Below are positions 1 through 11,827 of a DNA stretch of 64,000 nucleotides, piece by piece. Below the pieces are notes generated by a model that did not search any database, was not told the DNA's origin, and saw only the letters and a program-made list of their open reading frames with translations. The translations under genes were made by a program, and so were the position numbers. This DNA comes from Coprinopsis marcescibilis. Taxonomy: Eukaryota; Basidiomycota; Agaricomycetes; Agaricales; Psathyrellaceae. How positions within the stretch are numbered: the stretch's first letter is position 1; every line of letters begins with the position of its first letter. The DNA is taken from positions 992,001-1,056,000 of the forward strand of contig ML210147.1 of NCBI GenBank assembly GCA_004369085.1. Direction: 5' to 3'.

Positions 1-550
1 AACGTGCGTGAGGAATAGCCCCCATTTCCAGTCACAGCCAACTTTTACCTACTCCGTACAACCCGGGGGCACCCCAACAAATCGATTTGTTGCTAGACCC
101 ATATAGACCCCTCAATGTGCAACCTACCTGTGTGCTTCGGGACCCATACTTGGATTATGAAGCCCCTGTAACGCGAGACGTTAAACAGCACAGGTCACGG
201 TATTGGTGAAGTGAGGTCAGACAACCTTGTGCTGTAAAAATGATTGCACGCCGGATGGTTCCTAGGTATACATAGAGGAGGTGTAAATAGCGTCGTTTCC
301 TACCAACCTTTAATCATACAGCTGTCCATCTGTCCTTCACCGGAGGCGCAAGATCCAGAGCGTGCGGTGACATTCGGGCCCTAAATGTGGGTAACATGGC
401 ATGTCCATGTCAAACCAGAGGTGCGGGAGGACCTGTCGAGATCCTTTTTGTTGGGAGTAAGCGAGTGAGCGAACATGTGGAAACTGCCCGCAAGCTGGAA
501 GCAGTGCGCATAGTTGAGAAGACACTGTCCAGGCGAAGAGAAGCGATCGT
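1..550. other. intergenic, window edge
   Basis: I see no supported gene in this stretch. It lies downstream of the minus-strand RCL1 gene. Short open frames cross it, but none shows a family motif or a convincing splice structure. Part of it is presumably the RCL1 3' UTR. Confidence 0.4.
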
Positions 551-2034
551 TCAAGCGAGGGTTCGGTTGGAGTTGATATACCCAGTGCCGTAACACGAGA
601 AAACAAGTTGTTTGCACTCGGGATCTGAGGAGTTGGCACTGATAATTTTAAAGGAGGTTCCGAAGAAGTCCTTGACGTCTCTCAAGAACTGGATTCTACA
701 GTCGAAATCAGCAAACGAACATCGAACAAGGCGAAAAAGATCCTACGTTCGCAGAGTGGGTTCTCCCATCAGGACCTTTCCAACATCTTCGCTGCCCAAT
801 ACCATTAGAAGTAAGACTAAGATCTGGTGTTGCCGATCCACGCAGCCACCCCGTTCAATTTCTGACAACAAGGCACGTGTAGCTTTTAGGGCGATGTCCT
901 CTGGGACCACGCCGGGTTCTGATAGTGCCTCAGAGCAGTGTAGAGCCCCTGTTGTCGACTCTGCGAGAAGGCTTAGGGCGTATCCAGGAGATCTATAACG
1001 GTGTCAGCATCCTCCCCTTTGAAAAAAAGGCAAAAATTATCCTACTTTCCGCTCTCCTCGCCCTTGTAAACGTCGGAATAGAGGTAGATGTCGGGGATGT
1101 ATCGATTGAGGACTGATCTCGAGGCCTCAATCATACGATTTGAGAATTGAGGGCTGACACGGACAGCATGGCTTCAAAGGAGGTTAGAACGCGAAGACAC
1201 GCAATGATTCGCAACCACTGACGCAATGCCACGGATTCGTTTGATCTTCCCAGCGTCGGTGAAGTTTATAGTCTTGACTTGTTTCACAACCGGGCACAGG
1301 AATTGAACTTCACCCCCGCCGTTTGGCGGTGAGCCACGCTTCTTGATCTAAAAAATGGGATGGTGATAATTAACATCAATCATTCTTGAAGGATAAATGA
1401 GACCAAACGCACCCTAAGCTCCAATCCATCTGAAATACCAAAGAATTGTAGATGCGGCAATGTCACCGTTCGCAAAAGGTCGACCTACTTGACCTGTCGT
1501 CAAGATTTTCAAGCTGGGTCCACGAACAGAGTGAAACGCACCGAGAGATCGTGCTCGTCCGTTGTGATTCCCTTCAACGTCAATAGGAGGGGTCGTTTCG
1601 AAAACGGTGCCATCATGATGACGGGCTCAAGGAAATAGCCAATTGAGCGTGAAAGTGGACACTCATGTTGTACTGGACCACCAGCGATTATTCCTGGCTT
1701 TACGAGGATGGCGGAACCTGTAACACGATTTAGCGAAACCAATTGATATCATACAGAGGCTGTAAGCGCACCAGTAACTGAGATCTCAATAATTGTTCCA
1801 TTTGTGACCTTTTCCACAAGCCTCAAGAAACTGACTTCAAAGTCTGCAGACCCAACAATGTTAACCTCGCCTCTCAGTTGGAATATGCTTGATATTACCT
1901 CTCAGACCAGGATTCTTGTCTTCAGACCGAATTCTATCAATCTTGACATGTCTTCCGCTGAGTATTGACAGTACCACTCGACTGCGGAAGTGTTCGTGGC
2001 CGCTGTACTGAATGAGAGAGGTTGGTTGAGCCAT
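551..2034 (-). CDS. RCL1: RNA 3'-phosphate cyclase-like protein RCL1, 18S rRNA processing
   Basis: Rcl1 is a nucleolar member of the RNA 3'-terminal phosphate cyclase fold, acting with Bms1 in early pre-18S rRNA cleavage in the small-subunit processome. The gene is split by short introns and is recovered only by joining exons. It starts with MAQPTSLIQYSGHEHFRSR, followed by a beta-rich exon (FEVSFLRLVEKVTNG). Next come the family segments LVKPGIIAGGPV..CPLSRSIGYFLEP, LKGITTDEHDLSVDLLRTV, KKRGSPPNGGGEV, GKIKRIRGIA, SRSVLNRYIPDIYLYSDV, EDIALKATRALLSEIERGG, HQILVLLLMVLGSEDV and a final exon FLRDVKDFFGTSFKI..CYGTGYINSNRTLA before TGA. GGGEV, KIKRIRG and GIGY/GTGY-type blocks separate RCL1 from unrelated folds. 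I prefer Rcl1 over the RtcA cyclase because of SIGYFLEP and ITTDEHDLSVD; I did not check the catalytic His. Exon borders are approximate. Confidence 0.9.
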
Positions 2035-2169
2035 GGAGGACAGAGACAACGAAAGGCTTGGCACCATCCAATATTTTTGACCCTCCGGCCCGATTATTCC
2101 GATCCGTTAAAACAGTTCACTTCTCCTCCGTGTTCCTTCCGTCGGAGCCCTTCAATATCTATTCAATGT

Positions 2170-2943
2170 CTATTTATCGTCAACATTAATACGTACAACA
2201 ACGTCGCTTGTCGACAAATGACTGATATCATTGTGCTTTACGAGGACAGCCGGGAGATCGTCACTTTCTAGATCTAGTATCGAAATTGATGTGTTGAGGC
2301 AATGGCTAAGCGGAAGCTCGCCTGTGTAAGCTGCCATATTTTCGGAAATCAGCTCGTTAAGAAGCGTTATTAAGAAGGCACCATGTGAAACTGCTAGGAC
2401 AACAGTCGTATGCGCTCCTTCGCCTCCTTTTGCCTTGGAGGCGAGCGGAAGGATGGTAGATTTCCACCAGTTGAGTGTACGCTGACCCAACTGCGACATC
2501 GTCTCAACGGTCTCATCGTGTGCCAGTGCGTGCCAGCCTTCCTTCGACGCTTTCTTTCCTTGCATATTGCCCATAAACTGTTTTGAGATCGGACAATCAG
2601 CATGGCGGTAGGTTGGATTTCATGGGCGACTCACCCTTTCCCGAAGTTGCCGATCCTCTTTAACTTCGATATGAGGGTGGAGGCCCAGTATCTCCAGCGC
2701 TGTCTAGATGTGGCTGAGCTCCTTCATTATCAAGATGTAGCCATGTTCACGTACATTTTTAGCGCGACTCAGGTCGCTCGTCAGGCCGACATTGAAAGGA
2801 ATATCTTTCAATGCGTTGGCTACAAGCTCAGCCTGGTTAATACCCTGATCGCTCAACTCTGTGTCCATATGTCCCTGGAATATACCGAGGAGATTCTCCT
2901 TTGTTTCTCCATGTCTAACCAGGTATACTCGAACGCGAGGCAT
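2170..2943 (-). CDS. histidine phosphatase (phosphoglycerate mutase-like), copy 1
   Basis: A small histidine-phosphatase-superfamily enzyme, related to fungal GPM-like or fructose-2,6-bisphosphatase-like proteins; the substrate cannot be told from sequence. Three exons are seen. Exon 1 starts MPRVRVYLVRHGETKEN, with the catalytic RHGET. Exon 2 carries ALEILGLHPHI..DRQLRER. Exon 3 carries FMGNMQG, NWWKSTILPL and VLAVSHGAFLITLL, which supplies the second catalytic His (SHG). The ATG lies directly before PRVRV. A paralog at 23480-24295 on the opposite strand shares start, intron positions and most motifs, and each copy lies downstream of a tRNA-Ser(CGA). Its stop is only about 135 bp before the start of RCL1 on the same strand. 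Confidence 0.85.
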
Positions 2944-3762
2944 ATGACTTTCAGGATTGAAGTGAAGAGGATACAGGTAGCAGCAACGAACCCGGCGTAA
3001 GCGATAGTCTGATGTTACTTGTTAAGCACTAAGCGCTCATGCTTTAGGCGAACCGCTTCCAACTCAATCGAATTCTCGTTGTCCGCAGCAAACGTTCATG
3101 GACGTACATGCATTCCGATCGACCCTCCGATGGAAAAATGGAAGGGACACATTGGCCGACATACTTCCACCGAATCGCCATATATGTTCTGCACGTCATC
3201 CAGTGTGACTAGAACCCAGGTGCCTCAGAACCCTTATAAACGCATGGATCGTCTTCTCAACGTTTATCAGGAGGACTCTGCTCTAATAGCGCAGGGATGA
3301 GGGAATGTCAAGCTCACTCTGGGTCACCTTGGTGCATCTGAACGAGCCTGAGGGAGGAGTCAATACCGTCTTGAAGATTTGGTCATTTCCGTCCACATCC
3401 AAGACTTTTGGTGTAGAACGCATTTTATTATGTGCGTAAGACGCAATTATTTGTTGAATTAGAATTAGGGACTCCACAAAGAGCTCTGGATGGGTTTGGG
3501 ACAGTATGCCAGGAGAAGTGAATCAATCGTGGGCGATTTCGGGATAGAAAAGCAGCTAATGACTAGTGAACTAGGCTTCAGGATTTACCGACGTGGGTAA
3601 GTAAGTGTCTTGCCTATGCGTAGCCACAAAGGCTAACCACGAGGTCAACGGAGCTGCGCAATATACAGGGGACCATAGGATGGAAAGGAGAATGTGGCCT
3701 GTTGAAGCCATTATATTGGTCCGGCGTCTAAAATGTGATGAGCCAATCAGACAAAAACATTT
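2944..3762. other. intergenic between tRNA-Ser and phosphatase copy 1
   Basis: This 819-bp spacer is much longer than the 242-bp spacer in the paralogous copy. It contains an open frame on the minus strand at about 3283-3477 with a coding-like composition (QIIASYAHNKMRS..VLDVDGNDQIF) but no family I recognise and no clear partner exons. I do not call it a gene. Confidence 0.3.
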
Positions 3763-3855
3763 CGACGCCAGCAGGATTTGAACCTGCGCCCTCAAAGAGG
3801 AACAGATAATTCACAAGATTCGAATCTGTCGCCGTAACCACTTGGCTATAGCGCC
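3763..3855 (-). tRNA. tRNA-Ser (CGA), 11-nt intron, copy 1
   Basis: On the minus strand the cloverleaf folds by eye. The acceptor GGCGCTA pairs with TGGCGTC (two G-T wobbles), the D stem is GCC/GGC, the anticodon stem is ACAGA/TCTGT, the loop is TT-CGA-A, there is a long type II variable arm (CCTC-TTT-GAGG), and the T arm is GCAGG-TTCAAAT-CCTGC. The long variable arm and CGA anticodon give Ser, reading UCG. An 11-nt intron (TCTTGTGAATT) follows position 37. The exons are identical to the copy at 23143-23237; the intron differs. Confidence 0.93.
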
Positions 3856-3962
3856 TTGATGGTCAATCCCTTCCTCCTCCCGAGGGCCAGCAGCCGAAAA
3901 CACTAACCGTTGAAAACACAGATGGATTCTCATTTCGCAAGGAACGATGGCACATCTTGGGA

Positions 3963-6900
3963 TTAGGCTATGTGAGGTATATAAATTGAGACATTGAGTA
4001 AGGCTATTTGTAGGGTATGCCTATTAATTGGAGGAGTGTGAGTGAGGGGACAGACGCGGAGAAGCAGTTCCATACCATTTTGCAGCTGTGGAAATGAAGA
4101 GACGTTTCAGTGTTTTGGTTGACAGTTATGCTGAAGAAAACATACCCTCTGGAATTCGTCGTATACAGTACTTCGAACGTTCTCGTGCGCGTTCTTTATA
4201 ACTCCCATGATCCACTCGGTGGCCTGACGTTCACCTAGTCCAGGCGCGAAGCGATCTCGCAAACGACGAATCGTACCCTCTCCCTTGAATGAAGGAAGTC
4301 CCGTTTCTAGCATCAGCTGAACGGTGTCCACGATTTGGTTGGAATACGGCCGGATGGCCAGGAACGCCTTGACAGCGAGACTTTGGAAGAGCTGGTAGCC
4401 TTGTGAATAACGTCCTCCCATGAGTAGAATCATTTCATGGTTAAGCTTGAAGGAGCTCGGCTCAAATTTAATGCCCTGTCAATGTCGTCAGAGAAAATTC
4501 AACATAGTGGAATGAGCTTGCTTACTCCTGGTCGTAATAGCCCAGAGAATCATGTTAGATGCAGGAAATATAGGCCAACAAAAGTACTCATCTATGTCGA
4601 ATAGGAAACCGAAATCTAATAATAAAGCATTAGGAATGACATCGGAGGCCCTTGATCAAGTCACATACCGATATGCACGATATGACCTTCTCCGTCGATC
4701 ATTATATTACCGTTGTGGCGATCCTTGATTTGCAAGATGTAGCAGGCAACAGAATATGCCGCCATGGATTGGATAAAGTTCAATCTTGCTGTCTGGAATG
4801 ACACTGTGTTTTGGCCGCCATACTTGGCGACGAAGAAATCGAGAAGATCATTGACCTTCGCTCTCCCCATTTCGTCTCGAGAGGTTGCGTTTGGTACAAC
4901 ATCGATCACACCGCACTGCGTCCAGAGGTCAGTGTGGCAGAGACCCCATTGAGAGGATAAACATACCCCTGGGGCAGTCGCAGTGACGCGGTATGGGAAC
5001 AAATAAAGGGTGATCCCAACGGATTCAAATATGTTTTTGAACATAGCTATAACCTGCAGAGCCAAGACATCTTGACGACAGTCATCTCCAACCTTGAAAA
5101 TCGCTTGCTGCCAGACATCGTACTCGACGATGGTTTCCACACCACCTCCATCTCCATCCAAAAGGGAATCAGGATCTATCTTGACCTCGACCCGTTCCTT
5201 ACGGACTTTGAAAGTGGCCATAAAGGGTGCCTGAGACATCGTCAATCATTAAAAAAAAACACAACATCCAGAACGTTACCTTAGCGTGACTTTGCAGGGG
5301 ACGGCCTGACTTCTTGTCGATGTCAACTACAACACCATCCGGGTTACTGGGAAGATAGACCCCAACGTCAACGACAAGCTTCGCCATTTCTTCGTCAATC
5401 TTGGCCTGATAATGCGGTGGTGAGCCAGAGAGTAAGCCGAGAGGGTAACAAGTTATACCTTCTTCTCCGGTTTGGTTTTCTTAATATAAGGTTTCAGCTT
5501 TCCGGAAATTGACGTGACTTCATTGAAGAAATTGAACTCTCGGTCGTAAAAGGACCTTGCTTCACCAGAGAGTGAGTCAACAACCATAGCAGTCATTTCA
5601 TCCAACTTTGGCTTCATGGGATCTTCCTGGATAATACTCAGAAGAAACGCGAGCCGTGGAGTGGTTTAACGCACCACCTCTGCAGCATCATCTTTGAAGC
5701 AATTGGCTTTCATGTTCCAGATGATTTGGTGGCAGAATAACTGAGAAATCTTAGCTGTCTCAAAGATGAACCGAGCGACATAACCTATCCCATTTGTTAG
5801 CCCGAAGCTTATGGGATATGAGCTTTGCTGACCTAGATCGTCGTGTCGAAGGGCTTGCACCACTTGGGGGATGAAAAAGAATGTTAAATCCACCGGATGC
5901 TGGGCCATAACTCGATTAGCGTATTGCAGCAACACCGGGTCGTTGTTGTATCGTGGCTCGAAGAAGGTGACGGCCAGAACAGGCGTAACAGGGGCCCAGA
6001 GCAGGACGTGCTAGTAGAAACATTTCGGTCAGGATTATTACATCATTATACTGAAGCAAAGGGAGATACGATACCTTGATATCTCGGCGCATATTGGGGT
6101 CCAGGCGGTCCCCGAGCAACAGAGGGAGAGCATCGGGCACATCCAAGATACTTCCAGCGCCAGAACGTAGCAGCTTTGCAAGTTCGTACCGAATGGTGGC
6201 ATGCCTGAAGCGCTCGAGACAAAAGACGGCCACGGCAGGATTGATCTGCCAGACAGTCCGCATAATCCCAGGCCAGGACGACTAGTGCACGGTCAGAAAC
6301 TCGCACCTATCGGTCTATCGGGGACCCACCTCTAAGACCGTCTTTTCTGTGCTGCCAACAATATCGGGGCTTCTTTCCGTATCGTTTAACGGATTGCTCC
6401 AGACTGACAGTCGATGAATTTCGTCTTCACAGAGAAGCCTCAAAGGCAAGCTGATATTTTTCAGCCGTTCGACGTAGTCTGATAGAAGGTGAGTTGATAA
6501 CGGACAATGGGGCTTGAAGCGATACTGACATGCTGAACGAGAGACAAGCTGCACTGGGGACAAGCTAGATATCGAAGGTAATCCCCGGACAGAATCCGAG
6601 TTCAAAGCACTTAAAAACTCGGAGCAGACTTTGATATCGGCGTCCACTTGCACGCGGTTGGCCCCGAAAGAAAATCTACAGACAGAGTCGTAAGTCTGAC
6701 CACAGCAAGCACCAGAGCTCCCTTACTGTGGACGAACGGCGAACCAAGCAAACGCCGTTTTATAAAGGCTTTCGCGGAGAACATGCTCGCAGTAGGCATC
6801 GAGAGACGAGCTTTTGAGGGTCTCAAATCCGAATAACAAAAACGAAAACCGTACTTCTCGAGCCAGCGCGTGGTTGCTAAAGAGGGTCAGAGTGGGCGAA

Positions 6901-9900
6901 AGAATGCGGAATGATCAACTGGTACCTCATTGATTGACAGGCAAAGGCAGAACGCAAGACAAGTTGCTGGATAAGAATGACTATGGCCGGGCGATGGTAC
7001 CGAGAGGCTTGTAGGCGACTGAAGAGCATCTTGAGAACCATAGTTTGAGGGGACAGAATACGGCGAGCGTGGGCTGATGCACGATCTATCGTCTCTTTGT
7101 TTGTCGGACTGTAGCTGATTGCGTGGTAGAATGGATCTTGGTAACTGAATTGCAAGGTCAGTAAACCGAGGATACGCAAGCCGTTAGAACTGACTTAAGA
7201 GATTGAGAGAAAATTCCACGCTCGTGAGCAATGGTTTCCGTCCAGGCCGCCCCAATCTCAGAAATCAAAGCCACTTCGATATATGGATTTTCTGCAATCA
7301 TCCAATTCCAAACTTCCACCGCTGCTGCTATTGCTGACGGCGTGGCAACGGCGAAGGGCAGCGTCACAAGGTGATAAAGCAGTTCGTAATCCGACTTGGA
7401 CTAGGACATTATCAGCACGAATAACAAGAGTTGAACGCAATGACCATACCTCCTTCTGAGAGATAAGTACAGCGGCGCAACGGTACAGAAGTCGGCGTAA
7501 ATCGTGAACAGTCAAGACGCTCTTCTTGTCCCTTATGTCTTTAGTTGCTTGCTTCATATCTCTCCTAAGGGCATCTACCATCTCGACTGGTGTGTGTTGA
7601 GGTGGAGGATTGGCCAGCTGGTCAGAAGCTGGTGTACACCGTCAGGTCCACAATGCATGTCGGACGAAAAGTTTTACTCACAAACGGACAACCGAATACC
7701 CGCACTCTCTCCCGCATAGTATCCCTTGATCGCAAGCTGACTAGCAAGCGTCTTGGCTCCGTCCACTGGTAGTTTCGACAAGCCAGATAACGAAACTGGG
7801 ACTTTTAAGCAACACATCTACCATCTTCCATAGGTTCAACATACCAAGATGCCGGTGACCGGGACTTATAGTCCTTCCAAATTGTTCCGCGAGCGAGGCG
7901 CCTAGTTCCGCAGCCTCTGTGCTTGAAGAAGAGCGGCTCACTGCTAAGTATTTCTGTTGAGCCCGTTAGCTGAGCACGCAGGGTAGTTCAGAGAAATAGG
8001 GATCAACCTGCAGGGAGGACTGGAGATCCATAGGTGCTCGGTTGAGGGCCAAATCAAGCCATGCTTTAGAGTACTTTCTGAGTTGCCCGAGAATTTGCTT
8101 TCGCACTCCATAGCTGTCTGTTAGTTGTAAGGTTATATCGCTCCTGTCTGAGTGGTACTCGTAGATAGGATTGTACTAGGAAGGTGGAATGAGCAATGTA
8201 CAACTTCAAAAGAGGACATCCTACCTCGTCCAAGAATTCGCTTTCGCAAGACCGTTGCAGCAAGGTTAAAACCTCGAGTATGGCGAATACAAGTTGCGGA
8301 TCGCACATCAACGAAGGGAACGATGTGATGAGCCTATTGAGGTACTTGGATGCGACATCACGAGCCTGTTCCACCCTGTGAGTGCTGAGAATGAGAAGAC
8401 TACGCAGTTCATCGGAAAGACATTTGGGCATTGTTTGTTGAGCGGCTTTGGTGTTTAGGTCATGAATGCATCCACGGATAACCTAACACAGTTGAGTGGG
8501 GAACTATTGGAAGAGGACTGAGACCTACATTTTCTGCCACCGATTCCATGCATTTAATAAGAGTCGGGGCTTCGTTCAGGCTGTCGTTTGTGAAATAATG
8601 AACCAGCGATGAAGGCCGACCTGCAGCCGATCGCATCTTTTCGACGTCGTACATTGCCAGAACAAAGACGACTTGGCCCGAAGAAAGGTGCCTAACCTCA
8701 CTGTGTCTCATGGGTAGGTGATGGTGTAAAAGAGCGCGGTGACTGGCTATAACCTGTTGTATCTCAATGAGTGTCATTACATACATTAGCCGGAGGCAAC
8801 CTACAGTATGCGCGTATTCTTGTCGGATGACCGAGCTGTATTCAACATCGCTTGCCACGGCATCGAGGGATTCTTCTACAACAGTGGCAGGAGTCTTTAG
8901 GGCGATCCTCGCTAACGCGGGACCAATCCACTCCAGTGCAGTGCTCTCCTTTTCTGCGACGTGGGTAAAGTCGAAAAGGACGCATAGGAACCACGTGTTC
9001 CTGAAGTGCGTCAGCATCGTCGGGGATGCATTGTCCGCTGGGTCGAAGTCTGACTGGCGCAGCAGTGCGTCGATTGGCAACAGCAGCGACGCTAGCTGTT
9101 CGATCATGTCGTCGATCTAGGCAAATGGATGATTTAGCAAGAGATGCCTACATAGTTGAGATGTCAGACATACCTTGACCTGAGGATTCGTAATCTTCAG
9201 GTTTTGTATAGCAACACCTTTGTCCGCGAACAATGTCAACAGTTCGATCAGATATTGTTCGTAAAGTTCTGCACGGCGATTAAGTTCTTGCGCAAGTCGG
9301 GTTTGAGCCGCTAAAACCTGAAGGATGTACAGTTAGAACCGATAGTTGGTCAACCTCATCTAAACTGACCATGTTATTCGAGAATCTTGGGTCGTCTGGG
9401 TTCGCGGAACGATTTATGGCAGAGAAGGCTCGAATTATATCGGCGAATGCGGCACTAGGTGCTATTAATGCCAGGTCAACCAAGTTGTAGGCAATCGCAG
9501 CTTCAACAGTCGGCTCAGCGGAGCGCAAACGCTGAAGTAGCATGGATATCGTCAATCGAGTGACCTGAAATACAGATTTAGAACTTTCGAAATAGAACAT
9601 TGGGACGAACGGACCTCTTCCATCTGGAACTCCAAAGCAAGCCTCGTAACCACAGATATCGTGCTGATGCCAATCAAATGTTTCTCGTCGTCTGAAAGGT
9701 CCCGCAGTCCTGACTCCAATGAACGCAATTTTTTTTCTAGATGGGAAGAGTCCCCTTGGAAATCAAAGATAGTGGTGTCATAAATTTCCTTGCTGGTGGC
9801 GGCAATGTAGTTGAGGAGAGAGTACATATTTGACATGATGAGGTCATCTCCAGGTGCGAGCTGTTACGACAAATGTGTTAGAAGCGCCAGGGTTATGCCA

Positions 9901-11810
9901 GGCAGCTTACCCTGATGCAAATAGCGAGGCACTTCGCAGCTGCTGCAAGCGGAGGGGGTGCACGAGTCTCTGCAGCAAATTCAAATTGGAAAAGCGGGAG
10001 AGGGGATGTCACAAATTTTCTCAAGTGACCAGTCATATCCGAGGCAATGGCGGGGAAGCTGTAAAACAAGTCAGCTTGGCAAAGCGTATCAATACTAGAC
10101 GAAAATCAGTACCTGCGCACAAGAATGGTAGTGGCCTTCAAAGCAGCCTCTTGAACCAAGTTGTCAGATATCGGTGAACGACCGCTTAGGAGCAGCAGAA
10201 TTCGCTTGTGCAACTGGTCATCGATCTCTTGGAGTGCGATGCAACAGACAGAAGCAAGTTTCTGTCGGGCCAAAACATCATGATATGAACAGCTCGCAAG
10301 CGGATAGGCACTTACCAGACTTTCTGACATCGTTTCCCAAGCGTAAGTGTCAAACTCGGGATCAGAGTCCATCTCCTCAATCTGGACCATGATTTCCGTG
10401 AAACATTGCATGGAGTAAGCAAAGGATTCTTTCAGAGTTTTCTTGGTGGTTCCATCCTCAATGTCCAGAGGAACTGCGGGGTTTCGAGACAAGGCGCCCC
10501 AGGCCTTGTTCGCAGCGGCAGCCTCCCGGATATTTGCGTTGTTAACAACCCCTTCTGTCATGGTTTGTGCCAACACAGTCCATTCGGTTTCCAGGATGCA
10601 GCATATCATGAAATAGCCACTCAAGGGTCTGCTTTGCGCTGTATAACGGTTCAGGAAGGTCTGCGTATATGCGATGGTTTCTGTATCTTCGTGCTCCTTC
10701 TGAACAATGTCGAGGAAGAGTCGATTGAGTCGATCAATTATTGCAGGTGAGCAGAGCCGCTTCAGGCTGAGTGTCAGGGTATTCCATTGGTGTATGTTCC
10801 AGTTGTAAGAGGTCGAAATGATCGCTCGATACAGTCCGTGAAAGGCCGGGAACAACTGCGTAAGGATTGAAAAGGCTATTTCGATTGAGCCCACACGTTG
10901 TTAGTTGAAATCGTAAAGGCAACATACAGGTAGATTTTGTAATATTTTCTACGAGCTGATTCACAAAGTCGAAGATGGCAGATGTGGCCTGCTCAGAACG
11001 CTTGGAATCTTCGTATGAAAGACGAAGTAGGGCTGATACAGTCGAGAACACCAGCTGATCAGGAAGCGCCCAATCTGGATACCGGTTAATTCTGCCATCT
11101 TGCTTGGTATACAGAAGAAACACACCATGCCAAGAGAGTGAGGGGTCGAAATCAATGAATGGGACATCGCGCAGAATATCCAACAGTGCACTGAGAATTC
11201 GGTCCTTGGATTTGCCAAGCTGGACTGTCGGGAAATTGACAACAAATTCCCCAAAAGCAATGTTACAATGGACTCTAGAAGCAGTCTTTTGCGATACAAG
11301 CCATCAGTCCAATTCTCCTCAGAAAGCAAGGGGAAGAGACGCACCATGTACACCCTATTCCCCTCAGAGTCCGCTTCTCCATTCTCCGGTTCTTCAACAA
11401 TACGGGTTTGGACCTTAGCGGCTATCAGCTCCTTTGTTGGTGTGGTATCCTGCTTGACATCGTCGTCATTCTTAGATGCAAGGTCGGCCAGAATCCGCTG
11501 GTGGATATTCAATTCAAGGCTGTCGGGGTGATAAGTAGCGATCTCAAATGCTGGAGACATACAGACACACCAATCCATTTGCACAGTCCCTGTTCGTCAA
11601 GGATATTAGCTATCTACGTGTAGCGTTGTGTGTATCCTTTAGGCTTTCACGCTCGAGCTGAGCCGCTAGTGGAGTGACGCAGGTGACGGACTGACAGTGA
11701 CAGCAGTGCCGAGCGCCAGCTTGCTGGTGCGACAAACAACACGTCAACAAGCGACTGTCAAGTTGCTGAGAAAGTGGCGCCAAACCCTCATTCAAGTTGC
11801 CCCTGTCCAT
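3963..11810 (-). CDS. STT4: phosphatidylinositol 4-kinase type III alpha (STT4)
   Basis: Makes PI4P at the plasma membrane. The very large multi-exon gene starts MDRGNLNEGLAPLSQQLDSRL and runs through helical-repeat exons (for example MIEQLASLLLPIDALL, GALSRNPAVPLDIED). The C-terminal PIK accessory and kinase domains show VGDDCRQDVLALQ, DRHNGNIMID in the catalytic loop, then DFGFLFDI-GPGGIKFEPSSF, LNHEMILLMGG and RSTVYDEFQR. The DFG region is interrupted by an apparent AT-AC intron (4534-4591) and an 8-nt microexon (4526-4533). The last exon gives LQNG, near where STT4 proteins usually end, then continues about 37 more residues to a TAA at 3963. An alternative end at 4107 ignores the last intron. 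The start codon lies only 17 bp from the start of the divergent neighbour, so the first exon is less certain than the kinase domain. Confidence 0.9.
4534..4591 (-). other. apparent AT-AC intron in STT4
   Basis: On the minus strand the exon encoding DFGFLFDI ends ..GACATAG, and the next bases are ATGAGTAC rather than a GT donor. Fifty-eight nt later the sequence ..TCTAAC..GGGCTATTAC precedes GACCAGGA, which is followed by a good donor GTAAGC. Joining GACATAG to GACCAGGA to GGCATTAAA restores FDIGPGGIKFEP, the family's usual sequence. No GT-AG choice that I tried keeps this frame. The donor resembles a U2-type GTGAGT with G1 changed to A, not the U12 ATATCC donor. Confidence 0.7.
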
Positions 11811-11827
11811 CGTGTTCGCTTGCGAAT

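Noticed and set aside
3283..3477. Frame of 64 residues between phosphatase copy 1 and tRNA-Ser
   Set aside because: Coding-like composition but no recognisable family and no partner exons.
3571..3795. Frame overlapping tRNA-Ser copy 1 (RAQVQILLASKC)
   Set aside because: The coding-like start is a translation of the tRNA T arm; the same artefact occurs at the other copy.
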